Shown here one piece after another: positions 46,301-57,839 of a stretch of 64,000 nt of DNA (its first letter is position 1; each line of letters starts with the position of its first letter). Where the stretch lies: NCBI RefSeq assembly GCF_040939455.1, contig NC_134104.1, positions 145,488,501 to 145,552,500 on the forward strand, in the 5' to 3' direction. This stretch comes from Microcebus murinus (taxonomy: Eukaryota > Chordata > Mammalia > Primates > Cheirogaleidae). Position numbers and translations under genes: made by a program. The notes under the pieces were generated by a model that worked only from the letters and a program-made list of their open reading frames with translations, had not been told where the DNA came from and did not search any database.

Positions 46301-47077
46301 TTTCTGACACATCAACACCTTCACCCCCAAACCTGTTCATCCCTTCCCAACAGGGGTGCTATCTCTGGGCCACCCACCCAGAGGTTTGATGTTTTGTATC
46401 TCCTGGCAGAGGGCTGAGGTGGTATCATGTATGGTTTGGGTGTTGCATTTAATGGAGAAATACAAGGGCATGACTCCTGAGGTCTTTGTGAAGAAAGGAG
46501 TCAAAGTAGAGTTTGGCCCTAATTTTTGGCCAATCTTTAAACTCCAGAGGTATGACTTTGAGTTCCTATTAGAGTTCCTATTAGGCCATTGGACCATGAC
46601 CATGACTGCATCTTGGATCCCAAAGGAGTTAGGTTTTGGCCATTTCCTCTCTTATCTATCTGGAGTTGTGGGGTGGCACATAGGGTGAGGCTGGTGATCC
46701 ACTGCAACCTATATTGTGATATATAACCACACAAACGCTTCATCTCTGGGCTCTAACTGCCCTAGCTATCATTTAGCTTAATCTGCTTCCAATTCTGTGC
46801 TTGCACCCTAAAACTCTGTTGGGGGAACTCAGTATTTCCCCAAAAAGGTTTATTTGGAGCACTTGTAGGAGGTACATTCACTCCAGAAGGCCAGAGTTTC
46901 TTCTTTTAAACTTCTCATTCCTTGGACTTGGGAACCCTCAACACCCTTGCCTTCAGACTTGACCCAGATCTCCTTCTCCACAAGCAGCACTGGCCAGGCC
47001 CCACCTGCCACAAGTGGAGGCTATCAAGTTGGATTCATGGACATGCTCTGCTGCTAGAGGAAAGCTCTGGGGCTTAC
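43394..47077 (-). other. SCN10A: SCN10A intron 25 (GT-AG)
   Basis: Donor GTAAGC after 47,078; acceptor TTCTCAG before 43,393. About 43,560-43,900 is weakly L2-like and a LINE fragment fills about 44,180-45,150. The part at about 45,150-46,900 has several modest open frames on both strands but no recognised family; a direct duplication of 'agttcctatt' lies near 46,561-46,582. Confidence 0.85.
44181..45150 (+). mobile_element. HAL1/L1-type element (ORF1-like part plus 3' end)
   Basis: Sense text coding-like for an L1 ORF1-type coiled coil ('gaattcaaaatagctgtcctg', 'tcaattgacaaactgag', 'cctggagaaagatacc') passes directly into a 3' end ('aaaatatcacatgtgccc', 'ttattatgtacccataataat') with an A-rich tail. 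ORF2 is missing, which fits HAL1 or an internally deleted old L1. Frames are broken. Confidence 0.6.
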
Positions 47078-47182
47078 CAGAGGACGTGGGATTGGCTTCT
47101 GTGGCTTCTTGGAGCCCAGCTTCTTCATGGCGTTGTAGTATTTTTTCTGTTCCTCTGTCATGAAGATGTCCTGGCCCCCTAA
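47078..47182 (-). CDS. SCN10A: SCN10A exon 25: III-IV linker with IFM inactivation gate
   Basis: This 105-bp exon encodes 35 residues from [12 protein letters not shown] to KPIPRPL, the cytoplasmic loop between domains III and IV. The IFM triplet at 47,159-47,167 is the hydrophobic latch that plugs the channel during fast inactivation. The length equals that of the paralogues. The 5' end follows intron sequence ending in AC rather than AG (47,183-47,184), because intron 24 is of the AT-AC kind. The donor is GTAAGC. Confidence 0.97.
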
Positions 47183-49217
47183 GTGCAGAGTGAGCCACAC
47201 TGTTGTTATTAAAGCAATAGGAACACTCAGGGATACCAAAATCAAACCACATGGAGGAAAAGGACTGTCTTAGCCTTCTCCTCTCCTCTGCAGACAGACG
47301 TGCCAAGCCCAGGATCAAGAAGTGTCTTGAAACAACCAATGACTGAGCAGTGGGACTGTGCTCTATCTCTGACTCCCTGCCTGGGTCTCTGAAGCAAAGC
47401 TGGTTTCTACTCTCCATGAACCTAGAGATGTTGCCTGGGCACAGTGTGACAGGGTTTGGGAACAGGACTCAAGGAGTACATGTTGGTTCAATCTGAGCCT
47501 TGGATGCAACCTGCTCATTCCAGTCGAATTCGTTGGGCTTTTAGAGCCACAGTTCTTGCCATGGGGCAAGAGATTTCCTCGGGGCCTCTGGAGCAAACAC
47601 TCTGGGACATAGGCCCTCAAGCCCTTTCTGCAGAGGAGGAGCTGAGGGCAATTACTGCCTTATCCTTGGGTCCTTGGTCTCAGAGAGGCCTTTGATTGGT
47701 TCTCCTGAGGCCCTGCCCATCATAATACCCTCTGCTGCTGTAGCACCAGAAATGGCACCATTGAAGATGTCTTCCTCCCTTAGGATTGGGTATTAGTTTT
47801 CTTTAGGGGCCTTTGGACTTGCTTCATTCAAATCCTCACCTTTCATCTCCTGACATAATTTGAAAGCCACCCATCTCAATGGCAAGTTTGTGTAAATTAG
47901 TCACTGCAAATGCTGGGGAAATGGGCTGAGATCTGTGGGGTTTGAGGAAAGATTTCAGAAAATTTGTGGACTCAAAGGGCTTCCTAAGTGGATCATCTTG
48001 GTGGGAGCTGGGAACAGTGGGTGGGACCATGCTAAGAATTCTGGGCAAGGAGTCAGCCTGTGAAGTCTCATGCTCAGTGTGATCACTGGCTCATCTCACT
48101 TGAGAACCTAACGTGGCCAGCTCTGTCTCTGGGTCTCAGTCTTCTCCTCTGTAAGATGGGAGAAAAGATTGATTGAATGATCTCCAAACTCCCCAGGGTA
48201 CTTATCACACTTGTCCACACTGTCTTGCTCCCACAGACCTGTCCTGCCCTCTCCTCCTGCCCAGGCCCCTGGCTGATGATTTCCTGTAGATGAGATGCCT
48301 GCCCAATAGATACTTATTCTAAATTATAATAGTGACGCTTAGCATCTATGCCCACTGTATGCTCAACCCTAAACTAAATATTCTTTGTACAGGGTTTTAT
48401 TTACCTCTTACTACAATTCAGAGAGTACTAATTATTAGCCCCATTGAATGGATGAGAAAACTGAGACTCAGAAAGGTTTAAAATATTGCCAGCATCACCC
48501 ATCAGGCAAGCAGTTGGGACAAGAATGCAAACCCAGGCTTCAGGGTTTGTGCTATATGACTTATCCATGTGATCCCTTTTCTCTCTGGATCTGAGTTTAC
48601 ACAAATCTAATAAGGGGCCCTATCTACTTCAGAGGTATGGAGAATACTAAGTGAAAGGATAACATGAAAGTATTTTATACCTTTAATGCCATCATATTCT
48701 ATAATTAATATAAATATGAGAAGTTATTTGGGATTAGGTTCCCAAGTGGGAATTATTATTATTTGGGACTATTAATCAGAGTCAGCCTTCTTAGAGGCAA
48801 AAGCCTTTCTCCTCTTCTCAAAGAAGTTGGGATTCTGCCAACGCTGGGGCCCTGCTCTTCCTGAGGTGTCCTGACTCAGTCCTCTGGGGGTCAGAGCCAC
48901 CAACAGAGCAGCAAGTGCTGGAGAATTTTTTCCCCTCTTTATATTTACCAAGGGCTCACCTGAGACACACCCAGCATACCTGGTTCTAGTTGGGAAGACC
49001 AAGGTCACTTTGAGAAGAGGGTTGGGACCCAAGGGTGAGGATGGGGGGTGGTAATCAGGGGGCCAAGGTGGGCTTTGCTGTCAAAGGCTGAAATTGGGCT
49101 TCTGGTCAGGCATGAAGGGCTATGAGTAGTGTTGGCTTTAGCCATGAGGCCAGAGTGGGCCGGGGACAGGAAAAATAAGATTCACCTCTGCGGCAGAAAC
49201 ACCCGAGCTGCACTTAT
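47183..49217 (-). other. SCN10A: SCN10A intron 24, an AT-AC intron
   Basis: On the minus strand exon 24 ends AAG and the intron begins ATAAGT (49,217-49,212); it ends CTGCAC directly before TTAGGG of exon 25. This joins KKK to LGGQ, the family-standard sequence. The donor has the U2-like AAGT after AT rather than the U12 ATATCC form, so it looks like the minor U2-dependent AT-AC class. Established knowledge: AT-AC introns occur at this place in sodium-channel alpha genes. Intron content: two MIR fragments (about 48,090-48,190 and 48,380-48,560), otherwise unrecognised. Confidence 0.9.
48380..48560 (-). repeat. MIR SINE fragment, antisense
   Basis: 'attagccccattgaatggatgag', 'aaaactgagactcagaaaggt', 'gaatgcaaacccaggcttc' is the complement strand of a MIR core. 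Confidence 0.7.
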
Positions 49218-49355
49218 CTTTTTTTTCTGTTGATTGAAGTTGTCAATTATGACCCCAACAAAGAGATTCAGTGTGAAGAAGCCACCAAAAATGATGAAGA
49301 TGACAAAGTACAAGTACATGTACACGTTGTCCTCCCACTTGGGCTGCATGTTGAC
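49218..49355 (-). CDS. SCN10A: SCN10A exon 24: domain III S6
   Basis: This 138-bp exon, 46 codons, runs from [14 protein letters not shown] to NFNQQKKK. It covers the end of the domain III pore region and S6 ([22 protein letters not shown]), which lines the inner vestibule and includes part of the local-anaesthetic site in this family. Acceptor CAG before 49,355. The 3' end abuts ATAAGT, the AT donor of an AT-AC intron. A GT-AG alternative shifted by four bases would stay in frame but give IRG instead of LGG, so it was not preferred. Confidence 0.96.
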
Positions 49356-50253
49356 CTGTGGACAGATAAGGCAGAGGGGAAGGGGGGTGAGTGCCTTAGT
49401 TGAGGTTCACCCTACAAGCCGGCCCTGAGACAAGGACTTGGGTGCAGGTCATTTATTTAGAGGTGATCCCAGGAAGCAGGAAGGAGGGAGTAGGGAGAAT
49501 AAGCAGGAACAGGAGAAAAGCTAGATGAGGTTAAGTGGCCATGATGGTGGGCAAGGGGTGCTCAAGCCTATGGGGGGGTCTCTGAAAAATTGCATAGAAC
49601 AAACCTTGGAATTGGACCACCTTTGGTGAAAGAACAGGAAGCTGGAGTATTTATCTACATACTCCTAAAACTTACTGGTAGGGGTTGCCCGTGGGGACAT
49701 CAAATCCCATGTCCTTGGGGGTGGGGTTGCTGAGCAAGCTCAGAAGCACTGAAGAAAGTCTTCAGAGAATCAGAAATGCAGCCTGTGGGTGAACTGAGAG
49801 GTGGGCTGAGGGGTGGGGGAGGGCCTCCATGGTGTCTGCCACAGCGGGTCCTTCCCTAGCAGCATCTGCCTAACTGGCTCTCAGGACTGTACCTGAAATT
49901 CCAACTGCTTCCTTCCCATGCCCTTTTATTCTAGCCACCACTCTCCATCCCACCTCTGTCCAGGAAGTGGCCTCACATACACTGTCCTTTGGGGGTTATC
50001 TCATGCTTTCTTCAGCAGTGAGCAGAGGAAGACCTTGAGAAGCCTTGGGAGTATGTGTGTTAGGGGAACATGTTAGGTGGGCCTAACACCCAACAGAGGG
50101 CCAGCTGGACACTGCTGTAGGAAGGGAGAGTGTGAGGCTGCTGGGTGATCACCTCTTCCGGTACCAGGGCCATCTTCATTTCACTTTAAACACAGACTCA
50201 CATGGGCAGACACACGAAGGGGAAGGCTGGAGGCCCAGGGGGCTGAGACTCAC
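49356..50253 (-). other. SCN10A: SCN10A intron 23 (GT-AG)
   Basis: Donor GTGAGT after 50,254, acceptor CAG before 49,355. No clear repeat seen. Confidence 0.9.
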
Positions 50254-50307
50254 CTCTCGGGAATCAACAGCTGCGTACATGATGTCCATCCAGCCTTTAA
50301 AGGTTGC
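50254..50307 (-). CDS. SCN10A: SCN10A exon 23: domain III pore loop, filter lysine
   Basis: The 54-bp exon encodes 18 residues, [23 protein letters not shown] holds the lysine (codon 50,296-50,298) of the DEKA ring that selects sodium over calcium and potassium. Acceptor CTCCAG, donor GTGAGT. Length and boundaries match the gene family exactly. Confidence 0.96.
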
Positions 50308-51574
50308 CTGGAGACAAGGAGTAGAGGCCACTCAGTGTCTGCTCATCCGCCTACACTGGAGCCTTCTCAAGCCATGGTGTCCCAGTGAGAGAGGATAGGA
50401 TGCCCAGCTAAGAAGTCTTGAGAGGAAAAGGGCTTGGGCAGGAAGAATGAAAGTAAAGGCTCCTGGGGTGACTTGGCTAATCTCAAGTGATGATTTAAAG
50501 TAATTCCACATGTGGATGTTTCAGAGTAGAGTGCCATTAAAGACGTGGAGCCTTCCAGAATATAGCATGGACTGGGTACCTAGATGTCTGGCTCTGGTGC
50601 CAACTGCTACGAGGCTGCTCTGTGCACTTGATCAAGGGCTGCCATTCTCTCAACCACTTTCCTACCTCATGCACATGATGTGACAATGGGGTATCTCCCC
50701 ATCTGCAAGAGGGGGAAGTTGGAAGTAGAAGACCTCTACATTTCTGTCTTCAGATTTAGCATTCTTGAGGTCTCAAAACTGAGTGTGTCCTCCAGCATGT
50801 GCAGGGCATGGAAGATGTCTCATATCTTGCACTCCTAGATCTGTTACAGTACTTGATGGACTGTTTTGATTCACTTATTCATCTGTTTTTCTCATATAGC
50901 ATCAGTGCCTGGAGCCAGTTCTGACTGTATCTCCCAGGGCTGAGCACGGTGTATGGCACACTGTAACTCCTCAGAGATTATTTGTTGCATGAATGCATGA
51001 ACAAATGATGGAATGCAGGAACTCTTGTGTAACTGCATGGAAAATGTATAAGTAATTGTATCAACACTTGAATGAATAGAGGGCTGAATGAACAAGTGGA
51101 TGAAGGCAAGGGATGAATGAATGAATGAATGAATAGTGAAAGAAAATGTGAATGTGTTTGATTGTCATTGTCACTGACATTATCCATCATTACAATAGAC
51201 CTAATTAGACATAATTAATTATCATCTAGGAAATGATGTGAAGTAGAAGACTGAACATATGACTATGCGTGCCATGCCTATTTTGAACAGATAGTATGTT
51301 CTATGTCATCACCCGATGAAATCCCATGGCAGCCCCATCCCTTTATCCTGTTCTATCAGCCCACACTTGTCTAACTGCACTGCTGTGAGATCACACTCAT
51401 TAATAAGGTCCTCTAGCGTCGTGGTGTAGTCTGTAGGAACAGAGAATGACCTCAGTTCTCACTGAGTGCTACTCCTTGCTAAGTCTCTATATAGCATCTT
51501 CTGGGAGACCCCAGAGTCTCCATTTTATCGAGTAGTCCAAGGAATAGACAAGGTTGATTTCATGGTTGACTCAC
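50308..51574 (-). other. SCN10A: SCN10A intron 22 (GT-AG)
   Basis: Donor GTGAGT after 51,575. Contains an (ATGA)n stretch at about 51,113-51,135; otherwise no clear repeat. Confidence 0.9.
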
Positions 51575-51859
51575 CACCTGTAGAAGTGCGAGGTAACCCA
51601 TTGCAACATTATCAAAGTTGACTTTCACATTGACCCAGAAGAAGTTGCTGGTGTAGTTTTGAATCACACAATCAGACTTGTTATTCACAAATGACAAAGG
51701 CACAAGAGGAAAGTCTTCCCTGGTGGTGTTGATGCACCTCCCAAACTTCCCTGCGAAGAGGTTCACGCCCATGATGCTGAAGATGAGCCAGAAGATGAGG
51801 CAGACGAGGAGGACGTTCATGATGGACGGGATGGCGCCCACCAGCGCGTCCACCACCAC
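51575..51859 (-). CDS. SCN10A: SCN10A exon 22: domain III S4-S5 linker, S5 and turret
   Basis: A 285-bp exon of 95 codons from [14 protein letters not shown] to GYLALLQV. It encodes the S4-S5 linker, S5 ([20 protein letters not shown]), the extracellular turret with three N-glycosylation sequons (NTT, NKS, NYT), and the pore helix ([15 protein letters not shown]). Acceptor CACCAG, donor GTGAGT. Oddity: the first 35 codons all end in G or C, against 34 of the next 60, and the turret reads GKFGRCIN where human SCN10A has tryptophan (GKFWRCIN); glycine is the SCN5A residue. Confidence 0.96.
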
Positions 51860-53076
51860 CTGGTGGGAAAGAGACAAGGACCTGGGACCCCCAAAATGCC
51901 CCAGTCCTTCCTGCTGGATCCCATTTGTACACTCACTCAGACTGCTTCATGAACCAGTGGCCTTTGGATACAATAGGTAGTTTAATTAGTGCGATAATTC
52001 AGCCTCAGAAGACTGAGAGACATTGGGCAGCTGAAAATGGGTTTAAATATTCTTCCCTAAACCTTATTCAGGGAAGGTTTTAGTGTCTTTCCTCAGCATT
52101 GAGGAGCTATATGAGTTTATAAACACACACATACTCATTTAGGGGTGTGAGAATGTGTGTTGTACTTATACATACAGACTTCTAGAACCTTGCTTTATTC
52201 TCTTTAAATACAACACACAAAATACAGTTTAAAATATACTTTGGTCAAGAATTACTGAAAACCCAAATCCATATTCACAAGGACATGGATATAAAATAAA
52301 ATAAAGTTTAAACTATTTCAATCTTAAGCTCCTAGTGTTTATAAAGGTACAAGTTAATTTCAAAAGTCCACTTTTGCTTGTGAATTGGACTGCTTTGAAC
52401 CAATGATGGAAGAACAAAGCAAAATCTCACTTTCTGCTCTGGGAGGCTTTTGTGATCGTGAGGAAGGGACAGGGACGATCACCAGTCCCCAGACAAGGCT
52501 CAGGGTGTGGGCATTCATCCTGAGGGACGCCGTGAGGGCATGGTGGATGGATAGGGATGGGTGAGGAAATGTGGACGGGAGAAACCCACAGGACTGGATG
52601 ACTGAGTCAGGTTGGAGAGAAGATACATTCCAATGGGCAGTGGCTGAGGCGCTGATGGTGCCACCGCACTTAAATGGAGTGTTTGAGGAAAGACTCATTT
52701 GTCATGGAAATACGAAGTACTTGGTATGTTCTGGAGATGTCAGTAATAAGAACAAGAGGCAGAATTGGGAGATTGAGATAAGAAATGATTCTGGAACCAT
52801 GAATCAAAATCACATCACTAAGAGCAAAAGTGAGGTCTGGGTCTTGGTGGCTGTGCTGTTTATGGGTGACAAGGAAAGAGGGGCCCACAAAGAGACTTGA
52901 AGGAGAACTAGGAGAGTTAGGGCGTGCAGCACCACCACAGTCAGAGCAGGAAGTGAAGACTCACAGCAGACCTTTGGAGGTGTGGCCTGGAGCTTGGGGT
53001 CGGTGGTACAGAGAGTGGTAAGTGGACAAGGATTACCAAGTGCTGCAGATCAGAGAAGTTTTGAGATCGGTCTTAC
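51860..53076 (-). other. SCN10A: SCN10A intron 21 (GT-AG)
   Basis: Donor GTAAGA after 53,077, acceptor CACCAG before 51,859. No clear repeat was recognised. Confidence 0.9.
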
Positions 53077-53199
53077 CCTCATGCCTTCAAATCGAGACAG
53101 AGCCCGCAGCGGCCGCAGGGCACGGAGAGTCCGAAGGGCTTTGATGGGAGCTAGCTCAGAATAGTCCAGGAGCTTCGCGGTGAGGCTTGTCAGTGAGAT
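53077..53199 (-). CDS. SCN10A: SCN10A exon 21: domain III S3 end and S4 voltage sensor
   Basis: The 123-bp exon encodes 41 residues, [18 protein letters not shown], then the S4 helix [19 protein letters not shown] and EGMR. Positive residues recur at every third place, the voltage-sensing pattern. Acceptor CTCTCAG, donor GTAAGA. Frame continues from exon 20 without a split codon. Confidence 0.96.
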
Positions 53200-55049
53200 C
53201 TGAGAGTAGGAGTGAGAGCAAACAAATCACAATAGGGGTCCAGAAAGGCAGTCATGGTGGAAGGAGATAGGACATCTCTGCCCAGCCTCCTACCCCTACT
53301 CATCTAAGCCTTCTTCCTAGTTCCCACCTTATTATGAATAGCAGTGAGAGGTCTAGAAAGAGTTCAGTCTCTTCCCTTTTATTAAATATTTCATCTCTCA
53401 TTTGAACATCTGGGGAAGAAAAACTCAGTCTCCCACGTCACTACTCCTACGTCAGTATATAGGCGGCCAAGCTCCCATTCTATCAGATCAACCTTCCTTT
53501 CCTTCCCACCAACATTGAAACTTTGACTTTCAGATACATGGAGAGATGAAATCTCTTCCCGGGGGCTATAATGAGGGATGTAAAGTTAGTCTCAATTATA
53601 TTTGCTCAGAAAGGTGAGGTGGAACAAATCTTGGTCTGGATGGGGTCAAATTCCCTCTTGAAGCCTGATTTTTCTGTGACCCAGAGTCAATGCCCTGCAG
53701 GCTTAGGGTACTTGTAAAGTAAGGAAGTCATACTAAGAATTCCAGAGTTCTCACAGCTCTGTAGTTCTTCAGCAAGAGTGACTGGCATGAGTCCATGAAG
53801 TCTGGCTTTGATAGATATCTGAGATAAAATGCCTGAGTTGTGAGCCCCTGTTGGTCTGACAGTTTTCTTTAAGTGGTGGATCAAGGACTGCAAACTAATG
53901 TGGAAAAATGGTCACCCCTTCTAGGAACTTTGAAGGCTCCAGGAAGACGCCATATATATAGGCTTGAGCCTCATGGAGGCCGTGCGGCAGTCCTGTGAGG
54001 CCCTAGCTGCACCATGGATGGTGGGCTAAATTCAGGCTCAGCTTCTCCTGGCAGCTAGGTGGCATGTACACAGGAATTTCAGAATGGGAGGGCTTTCCAC
54101 TTGGGTTCAAGAGCCTCAAACAATGTCCATTCTCTCAATGGGTGGCTTATTCCACCAGGAAAAAGAGTTGGAATGGAAGAGACCTCCTTCCCCTTCATTC
54201 ACACAAGGCTCCAGACACTAGCAGGTGGTGCTTGGCTCCCTGGCTGGCTGAGAGAAGGAGGTTCAGGGCCAGTTCCATGCTGGACCCTATTCAGTCTTTT
54301 GCTTCGCCTTAGGGAAGCCTGCCTCACGTGTGAAATCTGCAGCTGGGGCAGATAGGGGCTGGCACCTCTCCAGCAAAGCCCACTCACCCAGGTCCAGCTC
54401 CACTCCCATAGCTCAGGTCACTAGCCACCCAAGTGGTTTCTGGGTCCCAGTATTGCATCCTTCCATCTATTCTCCAAATATGATTATGCAAATCTGATTA
54501 TGATCTGATTATGATCATCTGATTATGATCATCTCTCTCTCTCTTAGTCCCAACCTTCACTGGTGCTTTATCACCCTCAGACCCTCAGGGTAGGCTCTAC
54601 CCTCCTCAGCTTGCATTCTATGGTTACAACTTACCTGTCCAGTTATATTTTACCCACACGTTCTACCGAGTCAAACTGTTCCCTGAACACACTTGCATTG
54701 TTGTCTTTGCTCAGAGTCATCCTTTAGTTAAGATTAGCCTTCCCCAGTTCTCTTTGCACATCTTTGCTTCTCCTAATTTCTATGTTCTGCATCTGATGAC
54801 ACCTCCCATGTGAAGCCTTCTCAACCAGCCCACCCCATGAGTGGAAGAAGACTCATGTCTCTGTGTCCCCAAGACGCTATTGTCCCCAGCAGTGCTCACC
54901 ACATCCCCCCTTATAATACACGTACTTTCCTGTCTGTGTCGTGTCTGCAGGAAGACTAAAGTGTAAACACCTGGAGACAGAGAGCATTTATTTCGTGATT
55001 TTGTCTCTTCTAGAACACTTCAGAAGACAATCCTGTATTCAGTAGTTAT

Positions 55050-56150
55050 AAATAGACATTTGATAAATGGAAGAAAAGATAGAAGCATGTTGGGATGGAT
55101 GAAAGGAAGAAAAAAAGGAAGGAAAACAACTGGATGGAAAGTTGAAGGATGATTGGATAGAAGGATGAATTAAAGGATACAAACATGGATAGGACAGATC
55201 TAATGTACAACATGAGGACTATAGTTAGTAATAGTATATTGTATTCAGGATTTTTACTATATGAATAATTATAGCTGCTCATGTCACAAGAAGAAAAGTG
55301 GGTAACTATGTGAGATGATGGATATGTTAATATGTTCCACCATAGTAATCACTTATATATATATATATATATACATATGTATATTAATATATAATATACA
55401 TACTACAACATCATGTTATATACTTTAAATATACACAATAAAACTTATTTAAAAATACAAAAGATCACAGAAACAAATAAATATGAATAGGAAGATAGTT
55501 GAACAGAAGGCTGAAAGAAAGAAATCAAAGAGAAAGGAAAAAGTATGGAAGTTGGGAATAGTGGATGGATGGATGAGATAGATGGGTGGGGAAGGACGAT
55601 CAATGGCTGGGTAAAATGACTGATGAAAAGATGAACAGCTGGATAAAAGGAATGAATGAAATAAATTAGTGGATTATTGGAAGGTTGACAGAATGAATGA
55701 ATGGGTGGATGAATGGAAGTGAAAGGGATGAATGAACAGATAAGTAGAAGAAAGAAAGGATAGATGGAAGAATGAATGGATGGAAGCATGAATAAATAGA
55801 AGGATTCCTAGATGGAAAATGCATGAAGGGTGGACAGAAGGTTAGATGATTGGGTAGTTGGATAGAAGCATGAATCTAAAGATAGAAAGATATAAAGGTT
55901 AAGGACCAATGGATGAATGGAAGAAAGGAAGGTTAGAATGAATGGTTGGGCAGAAGGGAAGATGGAAATGGACAGATGGAAGAATGGAAGTGGAGAAGGA
56001 CAGATGGAAGAAGGAAAGATGGATTGATGTTTGTGAGGAAGAAAAGAGGGAGACTGAATGTTGGCCAGATGGAAGTAGGGATATGCAGAAGGAAGGACAA
56101 ATCGTTGGAAGGAGTAATCACCAGGAGGATGGATGGAATGAGCAGGTAAC
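55050..56150. repeat. Degenerate (GGAT/GAAT)n tetranucleotide array
   Basis: Units such as ggat, gaat, gaag and agat recur through the stretch ('gatggatggatgagatagatggg', 'gaatgaatgaatgggtgg', 'gaatgaatggatggaagc') with heavy decay. The array is interrupted at about 55,194-55,455 by an L1 fragment. Confidence 0.8.
55194..55455 (+). mobile_element. Old L1 3' end fragment with (TA)n
   Basis: 'gatctaatgtacaacatgagg', 'gactatagttagtaatagtat', 'tactttaaatatacacaataaa' follows an L1M 3' end. An internal (ta)n run lies at about 55,353-55,371. Confidence 0.65.
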
Positions 56151-56824
56151 CATTTAAGGTGATGGGGACTGAAGCTAGTGAGACTTACATAGGCAGGAGT
56201 GACTGTGCCCCTGCCAGGGGTGGGGAAGCAGAAGAAAACATTTCCCCATCATTTATAAATAAGTCTTATATGCACAAAATTATCACCTGTGACTCAGATT
56301 TCAGGCCTCACAGCTAATCCCTGTGGTACAGCGGCCCGATGCTGCTGGCGCGCTGACATTAGGAAAGGAGAGAATTGAATGCACAGGCCTGCTGCGGAGG
56401 ACCTGCCAACATAGGAGGCTGGACAGAATGTTCTGTACTGGACCCCATCCAGCTTCAGGAGGCCAGCACCAAATACAGACACATTTCCTGACACCTCCGA
56501 TGGCAGACCTTGGTGCTGGTGGCTGGTGGAGTGGGGGAGGCAGAGAAACACATAGCACGTGTCTCGCCCTGCTTGCAGGGAGCCTCCCCTACACTGCAGC
56601 GAGCAAATAACCAGGTAGCCGTAGTGCAAAGCCAAGGGGGTAGAGGCCTGGACAGAGATAGAGCAGTGTAGTGGTTAAGATCAGGCAGAGATGACTCTGA
56701 GGAATCACATGTCTAAGGGTTGGTGTCCACAGGTCACTGTGAGTCTGAACACAGGAGCTCCAGCTCATCCTCTCTTCAAAGGGACCCTCTGTTCCTGCCA
56801 GTGCCACCGGGCAGCAGCCAGTGG

Positions 56825-56980
56825 TACAAGCTCAGTGGTTCTCAGCCACGGCGGCTGCACGCTGGCAATGCCTATCCCCACCCGAGACCAATCAGATCAG
56901 AATCTCTGAGATAGTGGTGTTTGTTCATTGTGTTTTCAGAGCCCTCCAGGTGATTCTGAAATGCAGAGGCCAAGGACTGC
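56825..56980 (+). mobile_element. hAT-Charlie-type non-autonomous element remnant
   Basis: 'agctcagtggttctcagcc', 'gaccaatcagatcagaatctctg', 'ccctccaggtgattctgaaatgcag' follow the plan of MER5/MER20-like hAT elements with a cagtggttctca terminus. Confidence 0.6.
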
Positions 56981-57376
56981 GGAGTCAGCAGGTGGGCAGA
57001 TTCTCTGTGCTCACAGGCTACAGCTCCCCCAGGTCCAGAAGCCCTGTCTTTGAAAGCAAAGCCACGAGACCCCTGAGAGCCTCATATGTCATCTTGCCTT
57101 GAATGTAAACATGCAGCGGACTGCAGTGGTCTTCCTGGATGGAGGCCTAAGAGCTGGGGACTGACCTGAGGGTCACCATTGTGTCAGAATCATGTTCTGC
57201 TTGGACCTTTCTACTCGCAAGTGCTTAGGGCTATTCTCAGGCTCCTTGCAGAGTGCTCAAAGCTTTTCTTTGGAGTAGCCCTTGAGGGCCAGGTCTCTGA
57301 GCTTCCTTTGCACTGGGTGTGGCCATTCGTCAGAAGAGGGGACCCCACACCCACGTGTGCCCATTGAGCCACTCAC

Positions 57377-57550
57377 ATTCACAATGAGGAAGTCCAGCCA
57401 GCACCAGGCGTTGGTGAAGTATTTTTTGAAGCCATAGGCCACCCACTTGAGCAACATCTCAAACACAAAGATAAAGGTGAACACCCTGTCAGTGTATTCC
57501 AGCAACGCTTTCACCCTGGGCTTCTGCTCCAGGTAATAGTCTTCAAAGGC
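57377..57550 (-). CDS. SCN10A: SCN10A exon 20: domain III S1-S2 loop to S3
   Basis: The 174-bp exon encodes 58 residues from [14 protein letters not shown] to WLDFLIVN. It covers the S1-S2 loop, S2 ([19 protein letters not shown], with the conserved acidic residue), the S2-S3 linker ([10 protein letters not shown]) and most of S3. Acceptor TTCCAG, donor GTGAGT. Whole codons at both ends. Confidence 0.96.
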
Positions 57551-57839
57551 CTGGAAGAAAGGAACAGAATGGCAGGCTGCCCAGAGGCACGGCACTGGGG
57601 CCCAGACCGACAGCAAAGGGCCCAGCCAGCCCTGCCCTCAGCCCTTGGGAGTGGATCTGGTAGCCAGCTTGCCTGGAGCATTTTGTTTCCTCTGCTCTGG
57701 GGAGGTGGGTGGAATAGTGAGATACAAGCACAACTTCCTCAGGGCCAAGCAGGAAGCGCAGCCCTGCTGATACCTTGCAGGATTGCTGAGTGCAAGTGAG
57801 AAAGGAAACCTTCTCGCACTGGATTTTGGAAGTGAACCA

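Larger units (their letters stand above)
53200..57376 (-). other. SCN10A: SCN10A intron 20 (GT-AG)
   Basis: Donor GTGAGT after 57,377, acceptor CTCTCAG before 53,199. Contains an L2-like segment (about 54,540-55,040), a long degenerate tetranucleotide region split by an L1 fragment (55,050-56,150) and a hAT-type remnant (about 56,825-56,980). About 53,250-54,540 and 56,160-56,800 show nothing recognised. Confidence 0.88.

Noticed and set aside
46356..46688. A 110-codon plus-strand frame and facing minus-strand frames in intron 25
   Set aside because: No recognised domain, no splice or promoter support, and a small internal duplication. Treated as chance frames or an unnamed old repeat.
49212..49217. 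Shifting the exon 24 donor four bases to a GT
   Set aside because: It stays in frame with a TTAG acceptor but replaces the invariant LGG by IRG. The AT-AC reading reproduces family exon lengths of 138 and 105 bases.
55050..56150. Tetranucleotide region as a possible CRISPR or structured array
   Set aside because: The units are four bases, degenerate and without unique spacers; it is a decayed simple repeat in an intron.
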